Source: an uncultured Bacilli bacterium (lineage in GTDB: Bacteria; Bacillota_I; Bacilli_A; RF39; UBA660). Taken from it: DNA of 57,828 nt. Shown here in pieces: positions 1-6,949 of this stretch. The notes under the pieces were generated by a model. The model saw only the letters and a program-made list of their open reading frames with translations. It did not search any database and was not told the DNA's origin. How positions within the stretch are numbered: position 1 is the first letter of the stretch; the number at the start of each line of letters is the position of its first letter. A program made the position numbers and the translations under genes. The DNA is taken from assembly GCA_948629335.1 (NCBI GenBank), contig CAPHZB010000002.1, positions 1 through 57,828 on the forward strand, in the 5' to 3' direction.

Positions 1-2
1 CA

Positions 3-272
3 AAAGAATGGCGAGAAAATAATCCAAAACTTGCAGAGGATGGAAATATGAGAGATTACACTGATTTACTTCATTTGGTAATATTAAATAATTTAGAAAA
101 TTCTAATGCTGAATTTATTAAATTAGGCATTAGTCAAAGAGAAAGACTAATAAAATTAAATGAATCCGCTAGAAATCAAATGGAAGTATTAAAAAATAAT
201 AATGGAATTAAGGAATTAGAAATATTGCAAAAGCAAATAAATGCAAGTAAACATTTAATAGAAACAAAATAA
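3..272 (+). CDS. KilA-N domain protein, C-terminal part only
   Basis: The frame is open to the left edge, so the true start lies outside the window; an internal ATG at 48 is not a convincing start because the sequence before it (EWRENNPKLAEDGN) is typical of the protein interior. The stretch with RDYTDLLHLVILNNLE, then an FI-x-x-GI-x-Q-x-ERL-x-x-LN motif and a charged tail, matches what I know of the C-terminal part of KilA-N proteins, DNA-binding proteins common in phages and mobile islands. The DNA-binding N-terminal part is not visible. The gene ends at a hairpin terminator and stands tail to tail with a ClpX-like gene. Assignment is from memory of the family; medium confidence. Confidence 0.62.
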   Translation, partial: KEWRENNPKLAEDGNMRDYTDLLHLVILNNLENSNAEFIKLGISQRERLIKLNESARNQMEVLKNNNGIKELEILQKQINASKHLIETK

Positions 273-277
273 TATTA

Positions 278-315
278 AAAAGACGGTCACATATTATCAA
301 TGCAACTGTCTTTTT
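278..315. terminator. Terminator between convergent genes
   Basis: A 10-bp stem (AAAAGACGGT 278-287 with ACTGTCTTTT 305-314, one G-U pair) and a 17-nt loop is followed by a T run on the plus strand and has an A run on its left side. It can end transcription in both directions, serving the KilA-N gene and the ClpX-like gene that stops at 314. Confidence 0.75.
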
Positions 316-1774
316 ATTTTCTTCCAAATAATCCATGTTTTTTCTCAATTGTTTTAGTTAAAACATAAGGTTTATTATTTTCATCATCAGGTTTTACTAA
401 TGAAATACTTGAATATTCTCCAGCAAATATTCTAAATAAAGCACTACTTATGCAATCATCAAACACTGTTTTTAAACTTCTAGCACCACTTTGCTTTGAG
501 ATGGCAAGTTCAGCAATATATTCAATAAATTCATCACTAAAATCAAAATCTACTTCTAACATATCAAATAATTTTTTATATGTGTTTAATGGACTAAAAT
601 CAGATTTTTTTAATATTTTAATTATATCTTCTTTTGATAATGGATTCATTGCAATAGTTTTAGAAAATCTACCAATTAATTCTCTCATAATACCATATTT
701 AATAAAATCATTACTACTAATTTTGCTATAATCATCGTAATTTACTTTTTCCCCTATGTTATTACTTCCAAACCCAATGGTATTACCACTATTTTGTTTT
801 TTTTCATCAATTATACCAGTAAATGCACCTAATGCAACAACTGTTAATTTAGATGTATCAAATTTTTTATCACCAAAATAGAATAATGTTCCATCAAGTA
901 ATTTTAATAGTGATCTTTGAACTCCTAACCTAGAAACGTGAGATTGATTATCTTCGGATTTTTCAGCAAGTTTATCAAATTCATCAATTACTAAAATACC
1001 TTTTTCTGCAAGTTCAATGTCATTATCAGCTGCAAGGCATAAATCTTCAAGCATATCAGTTATTTTTCTTCCTTGATAACCTGTTTCAGAAAGTGAAGTG
1101 GCATCTTCAATAACTAGAGGTATATTATACAATTTAGAGATTCTTTTTAAAATTTCTGTTTTACCAGTTCCAGTAGAACCATAAATTAAAATGTTTTCTT
1201 TTAATTTGGCTATTAAATCCATATCTAAATCAGAATTAACAACCTTTTGATTTTTAAATAGTGCAGTTAATATTTGCATTATTTGTTCGTCCTGTGAAAT
1301 TATTGTTTTCTTAATTGACGAATACATAGATGATATATCGCTAGTCTTTTCAAATTCCTCTTCGTCAAAATCTGATTGTCCTTTTTTATCTTCTTTTTGT
1401 AAGTAAGATATTAAATCTCTATTCAATAATTGAGTTAATCCTGTACTTTTATCATTTCTTAAATAATATTTTGCAGTCTTTGATATTCTTTTTTTTCTAA
1501 TTTCTATAAAATCTACGCTATTTTCATTATCTTTAATTGCTTTATCAATATCATCACTTAAAAAGACATATTCACCTTCATTTGCATCTTCGTTAATAAA
1601 ACTAGCATATATACCAGCATTATTTCCACTTAAAACATTACATATGTCATTATTATGAGTATTAGTAAAACCAATACCTGAAACATAATCAATAAATTCA
1701 AATACTTCATACTTTTTGTCTTGATAATTTATGTATTTTTTCTTAAATAAATATCCAACTCTTAAACTAGACAT
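314..1774 (-). CDS. ClpX-like AAA+ ATPase without zinc-binding domain
   Basis: A 486-residue AAA+ protein. The start at 1774 is chosen because a G-rich Shine-Dalgarno (a run of seven G) lies about 6 nt upstream; the frame continues open upstream without a better site. Walker A GSTGTGKT is near residues 199-206, a ClpX-like pore-loop GYQG near 232, Walker B ILVIDE near 260-265, the IGFG tripeptide region near 333, an arginine-finger-like ELIGRF near 366, and sensor-2 GARSLK near 430. IGF is the loop by which ClpX docks to ClpP, so this protein could be an unfoldase partner of ClpP. The usual N-terminal Cys4 zinc domain is absent; instead there are about 150 residues of unknown fold. Its location beside KilA-N and broken genes suggests an accessory ClpX paralogue rather than housekeeping ClpX. 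Confidence 0.85.
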   Translation of the reverse strand: MSSLRVGYLFKKKYINYQDKKYEVFEFIDYVSGIGFTNTHNNDICNVLSGNNAGIYASFINEDANEGEYVFLSDDIDKAIKDNENSVDFIEIRKKRISKTAKYYLRNDKSTGLTQLLNRDLISYLQKEDKKGQSDFDEEEFEKTSDISSMYSSIKKTIISQDEQIMQILTALFKNQKVVNSDLDMDLIAKLKENILIYGSTGTGKTEILKRISKLYNIPLVIEDATSLSETGYQGRKITDMLEDLCLAADNDIELAEKGILVIDEFDKLAEKSEDNQSHVSRLGVQRSLLKLLDGTLFYFGDKKFDTSKLTVVALGAFTGIIDEKKQNSGNTIGFGSNNIGEKVNYDDYSKISSNDFIKYGIMRELIGRFSKTIAMNPLSKEDIIKILKKSDFSPLNTYKKLFDMLEVDFDFSDEFIEYIAELAISKQSGARSLKTVFDDCISSALFRIFAGEYSSISLVKPDDENNKPYVLTKTIEKKHGLFGRK

Positions 1775-2093
1775 AGTATTCCCCCCCAATGTGAGAGTTA
1801 TTATATCATACTTTTTAATTTTTTTGTTAAAACTATTCAAATTTCTTAAAAAATGTGCTATATTCTTATTAGTGAGTGATATTTGTATCATTCGTACTTG
1901 TGAAAAGTTGTAGATATCTACGACACTCGCACCATTAGGAAATTCGTTCGAACTATTCGGACTTAACATATAATACCAGTCAATGTGATTTGTATTTTTT
2001 TAACCCCCTAGGTAATTTTGCTATACTTGGCGAAATACAGGGTGAGGTAAATATTTTGTCAAAGACGAAATATGATATTAAGAGGGTTTATTT
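1775..2093. other. Divergent intergenic region
   Basis: About 320 bases between the ClpX-like gene and the plus-strand unknown gene. On the plus strand TTTAAC (1999-2004), a 17-nt spacer and TATACT (2022-2027) form a moderate promoter for the gene at 2094. The minus frame of the ClpX-like gene stays open through most of this region, so a longer N terminus cannot be fully excluded. I see no other feature. Confidence 0.4.
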
Positions 2094-2726
2094 ATGGTAG
2101 TAGAATTTAAAGATAACAATTGTTTTAGTGGAGTAAAAGATATCTTTATTAGAGATGGTAGAAAATTACTTAAAATATTTTATGGTGCAAATGGAGATTT
2201 ATATTTTGATATATTTGGAAGTGGCAACAAAAATGAAAATGGTCTTCGTACTGCTATTTTTAGCATCAAACAACATGAAGAAGTTTATCAATATTTTGAA
2301 CGGCTTGTAAATTGTATAATAGGTTGTGAAGTATTTGATATGAGTGATATTGAATTAAAATTCTGTGATTTTGATAATGATGTTACTGATGAACTAAATT
2401 CTGCTCAAAAAAGAAATGAGAACTTAAAAACAAAGCAAGTTTATAAAAAATTAGTACACAATGACACAATTATTTGGCATAGTGATAATATATATGATGA
2501 AAGTGCAAATATTCTACAAATTGAAGGAAATCGTGAAGAGATTAAATTGACATTTATTGATAACCCTGATGATCCGTCATTTGGATTTGGTATCAGAATT
2601 TGTAATTCAGGCTCTAAGTATGATCCGTTTAATATATGTTTTATGAAATTATTTAATCAACTTCAATTGTTAGATAAAGCCGATTCAATAAAAAAATTAG
2701 TGAAGACTGAAAAAAGTTGTAAATAA
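2094..2726 (+). CDS. Hypothetical protein, 210 aa
   Basis: I do not recognise this protein. The ATG at 2094 follows an AAGAGGG ribosome-binding site with good spacing. The product is acidic and probably soluble, with no signal peptide or membrane segment. It has a beta-rich look in the first 60 residues (VKDIFIRDGRKLLKIFYG, LYFDIFG) and again near 150-175 (IKLTFIDNPDDPSFGFGIRI). It sits divergently to the ClpX-like gene and has its own terminator at 2789-2814, so it is probably transcribed alone. Its AT-rich codon use matches the surrounding accessory island. No function is proposed. Confidence 0.6.
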   Translation: MVVEFKDNNCFSGVKDIFIRDGRKLLKIFYGANGDLYFDIFGSGNKNENGLRTAIFSIKQHEEVYQYFERLVNCIIGCEVFDMSDIELKFCDFDNDVTDELNSAQKRNENLKTKQVYKKLVHNDTIIWHSDNIYDESANILQIEGNREEIKLTFIDNPDDPSFGFGIRICNSGSKYDPFNICFMKLFNQLQLLDKADSIKKLVKTEKSCK

Positions 2727-2788
2727 CTACTTCAATGGCACCAGATTGATAGGAAACTCGAACTTTTTATTCGGGAGTAATAAATATT

Positions 2789-2814
2789 AACTAGAAGTAT
2801 CGTCTAGTTTTTTT
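2789..2814 (+). terminator. Rho-independent terminator
   Basis: A perfect 7-bp stem (AACTAGA 2789-2795 with TCTAGTT 2803-2809) and a 7-nt loop is followed by a run of T. It ends the unknown gene at 2094-2726. Confidence 0.8.
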
Positions 2815-2845
2815 GTTATTTGAGAATGAAAGTGAAGAGTTTTTT

Positions 2846-3004
2846 ATGAAAGTAGAAGTAAAAGAATTAAAAATTAGCAATGAATTGCAAAAGAAAATTG
2901 ATATGATATGTAGATTTGCAGGTGTAAGTTCTGCCTTTTCAAGTGGATGTGTAAAAAATGTAAAAGGAACAAATATTGCCTATGTGAAACCCCATATTAA
3001 ATAA
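2846..3004 (+). CDS. Small unknown protein, paralogue of 4381-4581
   Basis: A 52-residue product; the ATG at 2846 is preferred over one at 2813 because a GAAGAG site lies upstream of it and the 2813 codon falls on the preceding terminator. The C-terminal half (KKIDMICRFAGV, then TNIAYVKPH) shares a pattern with the small reading frame ending at 4581 (KNKIEFICSFCN, then TNISYVGPH): ICxF, a spacer of about 20 residues, then TNIxYVxPH. That shared pattern is the main support for both being real genes. No function is recognised. A hairpin with a T run (3025-3060) follows directly. Confidence 0.45.
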   Translation: MKVEVKELKISNELQKKIDMICRFAGVSSAFSSGCVKNVKGTNIAYVKPHIK

Positions 3005-3024
3005 AGAGATTGTTGAATTCAAAA

Positions 3025-3060
3025 CGGCTGAGTAGTAACTATCTCCGCCAAGTTTTTATT
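3025..3060 (+). terminator. Probable terminator
   Basis: A GC-containing hairpin (GGC and GAGTA pairing with TATCTC and GCC, roughly 3026-3049) is followed by AAG and a T-rich run. The stem has mismatches, so confidence is moderate. It would close the small gene at 2846-3004. Confidence 0.5.
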
Positions 3061-3144
3061 ATTTTTTTCAGTTCTAGAATGATTTACATTGTTAATTTTG
3101 ATATAATATTCATAGATAAAACTTAATGAAATGAGGTGACACGT

Positions 3145-3986
3145 TTGAATATAGAAAATATTGAGAGATTATTAAAACAAATAGATGAAAAGGTATATAC
3201 TTGTAAATCTTGTGATAAATTAGTAGACAAATTTCCTAATGATTCAACAGTGTTTCTTGGAAAAGACAACGATATAGTTTTAGTTGGAGAAGCACCTGCA
3301 AATAATGGTTGGAGAAAAAGTCATAAACTATGGTGCGATATGAATGGGAAGGTATTACCTAGTGGAGTTGTATTACAAAAACTATTGGATATAATTGATA
3401 GGAATATTTTTGAAACTACTTTTTTAGAGTCCGTTAAATGTTATCCACTTGAAAGGAAAAATTTAAAAACTTGTTCTAATAATTGTAAGAATATAATAGA
3501 CTTGTTCGGCAAGCTTAGGTCAAATTTAATCAGTAAATACAACATATTATTCACAACTAAGATAAGTATTACTTTCAATGATTTTTGCATATTTTAGGAT
3601 AACATTTTTAACTATTATAATTATTACACTTTATATTGTAAGGATAATGCTATTTACGTGGATTTTCTGCCATTCAAATTATTCTTACATAGGTATGCTT
3701 ATTATCCTTTTTCTTCTTTTAATTCAAAGGAATAGCTTGCCGAACAGGTCTAATGTTAGAACAATTAAAAATTTTAAATCCAAAATTAATCATTACCTTA
3801 GGTGAATTTCCAACTAGAAATTTACTCAATTTTAAATTTGGTAAATTTGCGGATGTAGTAGGAAATATATATGAAATTAATGGATATAAGATATTACCTA
3901 TATATCATCCTAGCCCAATTTCACCAAAAAGCTATAAAGGGAATGTTCCAATTTTTCAAAAGTTAAAAGAAATTTATAATTTGTGA
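3145..3986 (+). pseudogene. Uracil-DNA glycosylase superfamily gene, split by an insertion
   Basis: Two halves of one gene flank a 252-bp insertion at 3499-3750. The first half has the conserved VLVGEAPANNGW and SGVVLQKLLD segments, a YTCKSC start motif and KCYP; the second has IITLGEFPTR and HPSPISP, the catalytic-loop motif of the family. If the insertion and one copy of its TA duplication are removed, the frame is restored exactly (KNII then MLEQLKILNPK), giving about 195 residues, the normal size for family 4/5-like glycosylases. Start: a TTG at 3145 sits 5 nt after ATGAGGTGA; a GTG at 3136 overlaps that site and is less likely. An extended -10 (TGATATAAT) lies near 3099-3107. The gene is inactive in this assembly unless the element is excised. 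Confidence 0.85.
3499..3750. mobile_element. 252-bp MITE-like insertion with 17-bp TIRs and TA duplication
   Basis: The element begins GACTTGTTCGGCAAGCT and ends with its inverted copy carrying one mismatch (16 of 17). It is bordered by TA on both sides (3497-3498 and 3751-3752). TA target duplication is typical of IS630/Tc1-mariner-related elements. No transposase frame exists inside; the two reading frames crossing it are read-through of the host gene and an AT-rich frame without support. It is therefore a non-autonomous element that would need a transposase supplied from elsewhere. Confidence 0.8.
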
Positions 3987-4003
3987 AAGGAGAATATTGT
4001 ACT

Positions 4004-4159
4004 ATGGAAGAAAGAATAAATTTAATGATTAGAAGTAGCACGGAAGAGTTTTTAATATTTAAAATTCAAGAAGGCGATAAAGAAATTCAGGTTAGATATG
4101 ATAAAGGGATGATAGAAAAGTTGTTTTTGTATAAATCAATAAAAAATATTGCCTGGTAG
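4004..4159 (+). CDS. Small hypothetical protein, possibly a gene remnant
   Basis: A 51-residue frame with an AAAGGAG ribosome-binding site before the ATG at 4004, only 17 nt after the glycosylase remnant. The segment EEFLIFKIQEGDKEIQVRYD faintly recalls the N-terminal strand pair of RhuM-like accessory proteins, but it is too short to be one and lacks the following helix-turn-helix. It may be a truncated remnant. The tRNA-Leu promoter overlaps its 3' end. Confidence 0.4.
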   Translation: MEERINLMIRSSTEEFLIFKIQEGDKEIQVRYDKGMIEKLFLYKSIKNIAW

Positions 4160-4178
4160 GAAATATTCATGTTATACT
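4149..4178 (+). promoter_or_regulatory. Promoter of tRNA-Leu
   Basis: TTGCCT (4149-4154), an 18-nt spacer and TATACT (4173-4178) end 11 nt before the tRNA. Confidence 0.7.
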
Positions 4179-4189
4179 ATTAGTAGCTT

Positions 4190-4274
4190 GTGAGAATGGC
4201 GGAATGGTAGACGCGCTACTTTGAGGGGGTAGTGAATTTTATTCGTGAGAGTTCAAATCTCTTTTCTCACACCA
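4190..4274 (+). tRNA. tRNA-Leu (anticodon GAG)
   Basis: The 7-bp acceptor stem GTGAGAA/TTCTCAC closes the cloverleaf; the anticodon loop TTGAGGG in a CTACT/GGTAG stem gives GAG, reading CUC and CUU. There is a long variable arm as expected for leucine tRNAs, a T arm with GTTCAAATC, discriminator A and an encoded CCA. It has its own promoter and a terminator at 4321-4349. tRNA genes are common integration sites and this one borders the accessory island, but I find no duplicated 3' end within the window. Confidence 0.93.
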
Positions 4275-4320
4275 AAGAAGAATCTGCTAGAACTTTTATA
4301 GTTAGAGCTTAATGATAAAT

Positions 4321-4349
4321 ATCAATTCTAGAAATGGAATTGATTTTTT
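4321..4349 (+). terminator. Terminator downstream of tRNA-Leu
   Basis: An 8-bp perfect stem ATCAATTC/GAATTGAT (4321-4328, 4337-4344) is followed by a T run. Confidence 0.8.
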
Positions 4350-4380
4350 GTTGTGCAAAGATAAGTGAGGAGATTCTTTA

Positions 4381-4581
4381 ATGGCTAATATTATCAAATA
4401 AGGAATTGAAATGGAAATGGCTTTAAAAAACAAGATTGAATTTATATGTAGTTTTTGTAATACTACACCAATAATTCATAATGGAAGTATTAGAACAATA
4501 GAACATACAAATATCTCTTATGTGGGGCCTCATAGCATTATTATTAAAGGTATTACTTTTTTGGTATTTAACTATTGCTGA
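4381..4581 (+). pseudogene. Small protein, paralogue of 2846-3004, with in-frame stop
   Basis: The ATG at 4381 follows GAGGAG and opens a frame that hits TAA after MANIIK; the same frame reopens at the ATG at 4411, behind an AAGGA site, and runs 56 residues. The reopened part reads KNKIEFICSFCN and later TNISYVGPH, matching the pattern of the small protein at 2846-3004. Either translation restarts at 4411 and the protein is intact, or one base change (GAA to TAA) truncated a slightly longer protein. A 137-residue frame that overlaps from 4520 in another phase has no ribosome-binding site and no recognisable motif, and I do not call it a gene. Confidence 0.4.
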
Positions 4582-5032
4582 ATACATTGATAAAAAAGGT
4601 TATGCTTTAATTGGTAATGTTGTTACGAAATTAAGATTTAGTGAGTATTTGACTTTTGAAAAGAATAATAAACATTACTGGTTGGAACATTTATGGAATA
4701 TATGTAAGGGAATCCATAAATACAACACAAAAGAAGTTCTATTATTGGATGTAAGAAAAAAATTTATTCAATATGAATTAAACAATAAGTATGAGAAACA
4801 AAACCTTGTTTTATATAATACCCAAAACAATACCAAAAGCCAAAATTCCATACCACAGTGCAGGAGTTCTATAGTCATTGTGAAAATGGAAAATTTATTG
4901 ATTTTACTACATTTTGATAAAATGTATCTTTGACATATCCTTACAAATGTGGTACTATGAACATATCAAAAAGGTGTGTATCCTAAAATTGGAACATTTC
5001 TAAGTACTTGTTATCTTCAGACTGATTGGAAT

Positions 5033-5067
5033 AGGCACTCCATCAAATAAAAGAGTGTCTCGTTTTT
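5033..5067 (+). terminator. Terminator-like hairpin
   Basis: AGGCACTC (5033-5040) pairs with GAGTGTCT (5053-5060) with one G-U pair, followed by CGTTTTTA. It isolates the ABC exporter operon from the island upstream. Confidence 0.6.
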
Positions 5068-5121
5068 ACTTAAAAGAGATTAAAAATATATCAAATATGC
5101 AAATATGATTTAAAGGAAATA

Positions 5122-5152
5122 GGAAGAAAATTTCCTTATTTCTTCCTATACT
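5122..5152 (+). promoter_or_regulatory. Palindrome overlapping a -10 box, candidate operator
   Basis: GGAAGAAA (about 5122-5129) and TTTCTTCC (about 5139-5146) form an 8-bp inverted repeat that ends directly at TATACT (5147-5152), just upstream of the ABC exporter. A site in this place would let a repressor block the exporter promoter, as is common for drug exporters. No matching -35 is obvious, and no regulator gene is adjacent. Confidence 0.35.
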
Positions 5153-5171
5153 TGTTTTTATGAGGTGATGT

Positions 5172-6917
5172 ATGATGAGAAGAAAAGAAAAATCTAACTT
5201 TTTAAAAAACATAAAAAGAACATGGCAATATATGAAATCTTCTAAATGGAATTTATTTGTTTATGCATCGGCAAGTGTTTTAGAAGGAGTCATCGGAATT
5301 GTTCTTCCTCTTATTTCAGCAAAAATTATTTTAAATTTAACTGATGGTCTTATGAATCAACTCATGTTGACTGCTTTAGCCGTTCTTTTAATTGAATTAT
5401 TTCTTTACATTTTATTTTATTTCAAATCCTCTTTTTACCAAAAAATATATCAAAAAACACTTGTCGATTTACAAATGGCAGTTGCAAGGGAAACACTAAA
5501 AATAGAGGTAAGTGAAATGGATAAAGTATCAACAGGCGTATTCATCGATCGTTTAAATAAAGATACGGAAGAAATTGCCTCCATGTTTATGGAGTATACT
5601 TTTTGGATTTCTCAAGTTGTATCGCATATAGGAATCGTATTTGCTATTTTTGCTGTCAATAAGTATTTATTTATCTATGCTTTATTCACAGGAATAGTTA
5701 TATTTATTATTAATAAGAAAAAGCTAGATAAACGCTCAGAAGTGAGAAAAAGTTTAAAAAAGATTCGAGAGAGAAAAACTGGTTTAACAAGTGAATTAGT
5801 AAGAGGTATTCGCGATATTAAAGTTTTAAATGCGGAACACTCTATTTTAAAACAAACAGAAAGTAGTATTGTAAGAGCATCAAAAGAAGAAATTAAAATG
5901 ATGAATATCAGTAGGGTGTATCAATATATAGAAGAGAATGTTCGAGCAATTAGTGATTTTCTTTTTATTGTATTTGGATGTTTTCTTTATAAAGAAGGAT
6001 TACTTACGATTCCTATTTTTGTAATTGTCTATAATTATCAAGGAAAAGTAAAAAGTTTATTAACAGGAGTTTCAAAATTACTTGAATATAGTAAACAATT
6101 TATAGTATCTTCTGATCGAATCTTTGAAATTATTGAAGATGATACATTTAAAAAAGAAAAGTTTGGAACGATTACACGTAAGAAATTAAGTGGACATATT
6201 TTATTTGATCATGTAAGTTTTCAGTATAAAGAGGACTCTCCTATATTAAATAAGATGAGTTTTGAGATTTATCCAAACGAAAAAGTTGCTTTTGTTGGAA
6301 AAAGTGGTGTAGGAAAAACAACTATTTTTAATTTGATTACGAAACTCTATTCTGTAACAGACGGTTGCATTTATTTGGATGGACATGCTATTGAAGACTT
6401 AACCTGTGATACATTAAGAAATAATATGTCTATTATTACACAAAATCCTTACATATTTAATTTTTCTATCAAAGAAAATCTTTTATTAGCAAAAGAAGAT
6501 GCGAGTATGGAAGAAATACGAACAGCCTGTAAATTAGCGTGTATAGATGAATATATTATGTCCTTACCAGATGCATATGATACCATGGTTGGGGAAAATG
6601 GTGTAATTTTATCGGGAGGCCAGAAACAACGTTTAGCAATTGCTCGAGCTTTACTGATGAAAACAGAAATTATTTTATTTGATGAAGCGACATCTGCACT
6701 TGATAATGAGACACAAGGTGAAATCCAAAATGCAATTGCAAATTTAAAAGGCGAATATACCATTTTAATTGTGGCTCATCGTTTATCAACTATTATTGAT
6801 AGTGATAAAATATTTGTTGTAGAAGGTGGAAAGGTTTTAGCGCAAGGAACGCATAAAGAATTATTAAAGTCGTGTTCTTTCTATAAAGGGCTTTATGAAA
6901 AGGATTTACAAGTATAA
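5172..6917 (+). CDS. ABC exporter subunit, first half of a pair
   Basis: A 581-residue half-transporter of the type IV ABC exporter fold. The first 310 residues hold the transmembrane domain with about six segments; the last 240 are the ATPase. Walker A GKSGVGKTT, the signature LSGGQKQRLAIARALL, Walker B IILFDEATSALD with its catalytic Glu, and the H-loop VAHRLST are all intact. GAGGTGA lies ahead of two adjacent ATG codons at 5172 and 5175. The gene is followed after 32 bp by a similar half-transporter, so the two very likely form a heterodimer in the membrane that exports a drug, lipid or peptide; the substrate cannot be read from the sequence. There is no peptidase domain and no precursor peptide nearby, which argues against a dedicated bacteriocin exporter. 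Confidence 0.92.
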   Translation: MMRRKEKSNFLKNIKRTWQYMKSSKWNLFVYASASVLEGVIGIVLPLISAKIILNLTDGLMNQLMLTALAVLLIELFLYILFYFKSSFYQKIYQKTLVDLQMAVARETLKIEVSEMDKVSTGVFIDRLNKDTEEIASMFMEYTFWISQVVSHIGIVFAIFAVNKYLFIYALFTGIVIFIINKKKLDKRSEVRKSLKKIRERKTGLTSELVRGIRDIKVLNAEHSILKQTESSIVRASKEEIKMMNISRVYQYIEENVRAISDFLFIVFGCFLYKEGLLTIPIFVIVYNYQGKVKSLLTGVSKLLEYSKQFIVSSDRIFEIIEDDTFKKEKFGTITRKKLSGHILFDHVSFQYKEDSPILNKMSFEIYPNEKVAFVGKSGVGKTTIFNLITKLYSVTDGCIYLDGHAIEDLTCDTLRNNMSIITQNPYIFNFSIKENLLLAKEDASMEEIRTACKLACIDEYIMSLPDAYDTMVGENGVILSGGQKQRLAIARALLMKTEIILFDEATSALDNETQGEIQNAIANLKGEYTILIVAHRLSTIIDSDKIFVVEGGKVLAQGTHKELLKSCSFYKGLYEKDLQV

Positions 6918-6949
6918 TCTGAAAAACATATAGAAGGGGAGTGTCATAA

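Larger units (their letters stand above)
4582..5171. other. AT-rich region without a confident gene
   Basis: Nearly 600 bases before the ABC exporter. A frame open from 4520 to 4933 crosses it but lacks a start signal; it may be a decayed gene. A terminator-like hairpin at 5033-5067 and a palindrome at 5122-5146 are listed separately. Nothing else is seen. Confidence 0.4.

Noticed and set aside
3578..3805. 75-residue frame inside the 252-bp insertion
   Set aside because: It reads through the terminal repeat into host sequence, is very hydrophobic by AT bias, and matches no transposase.
4190..4274. tRNA-Leu as an attachment site
   Set aside because: tRNA genes often serve so, but no duplicated 3' end or integrase gene is present in the window.
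4520..4933. 137-residue frame before the ABC exporter
   Set aside because: No start signal, overlaps another small frame, and the end is low-complexity; perhaps a decayed gene but no motif supports it.
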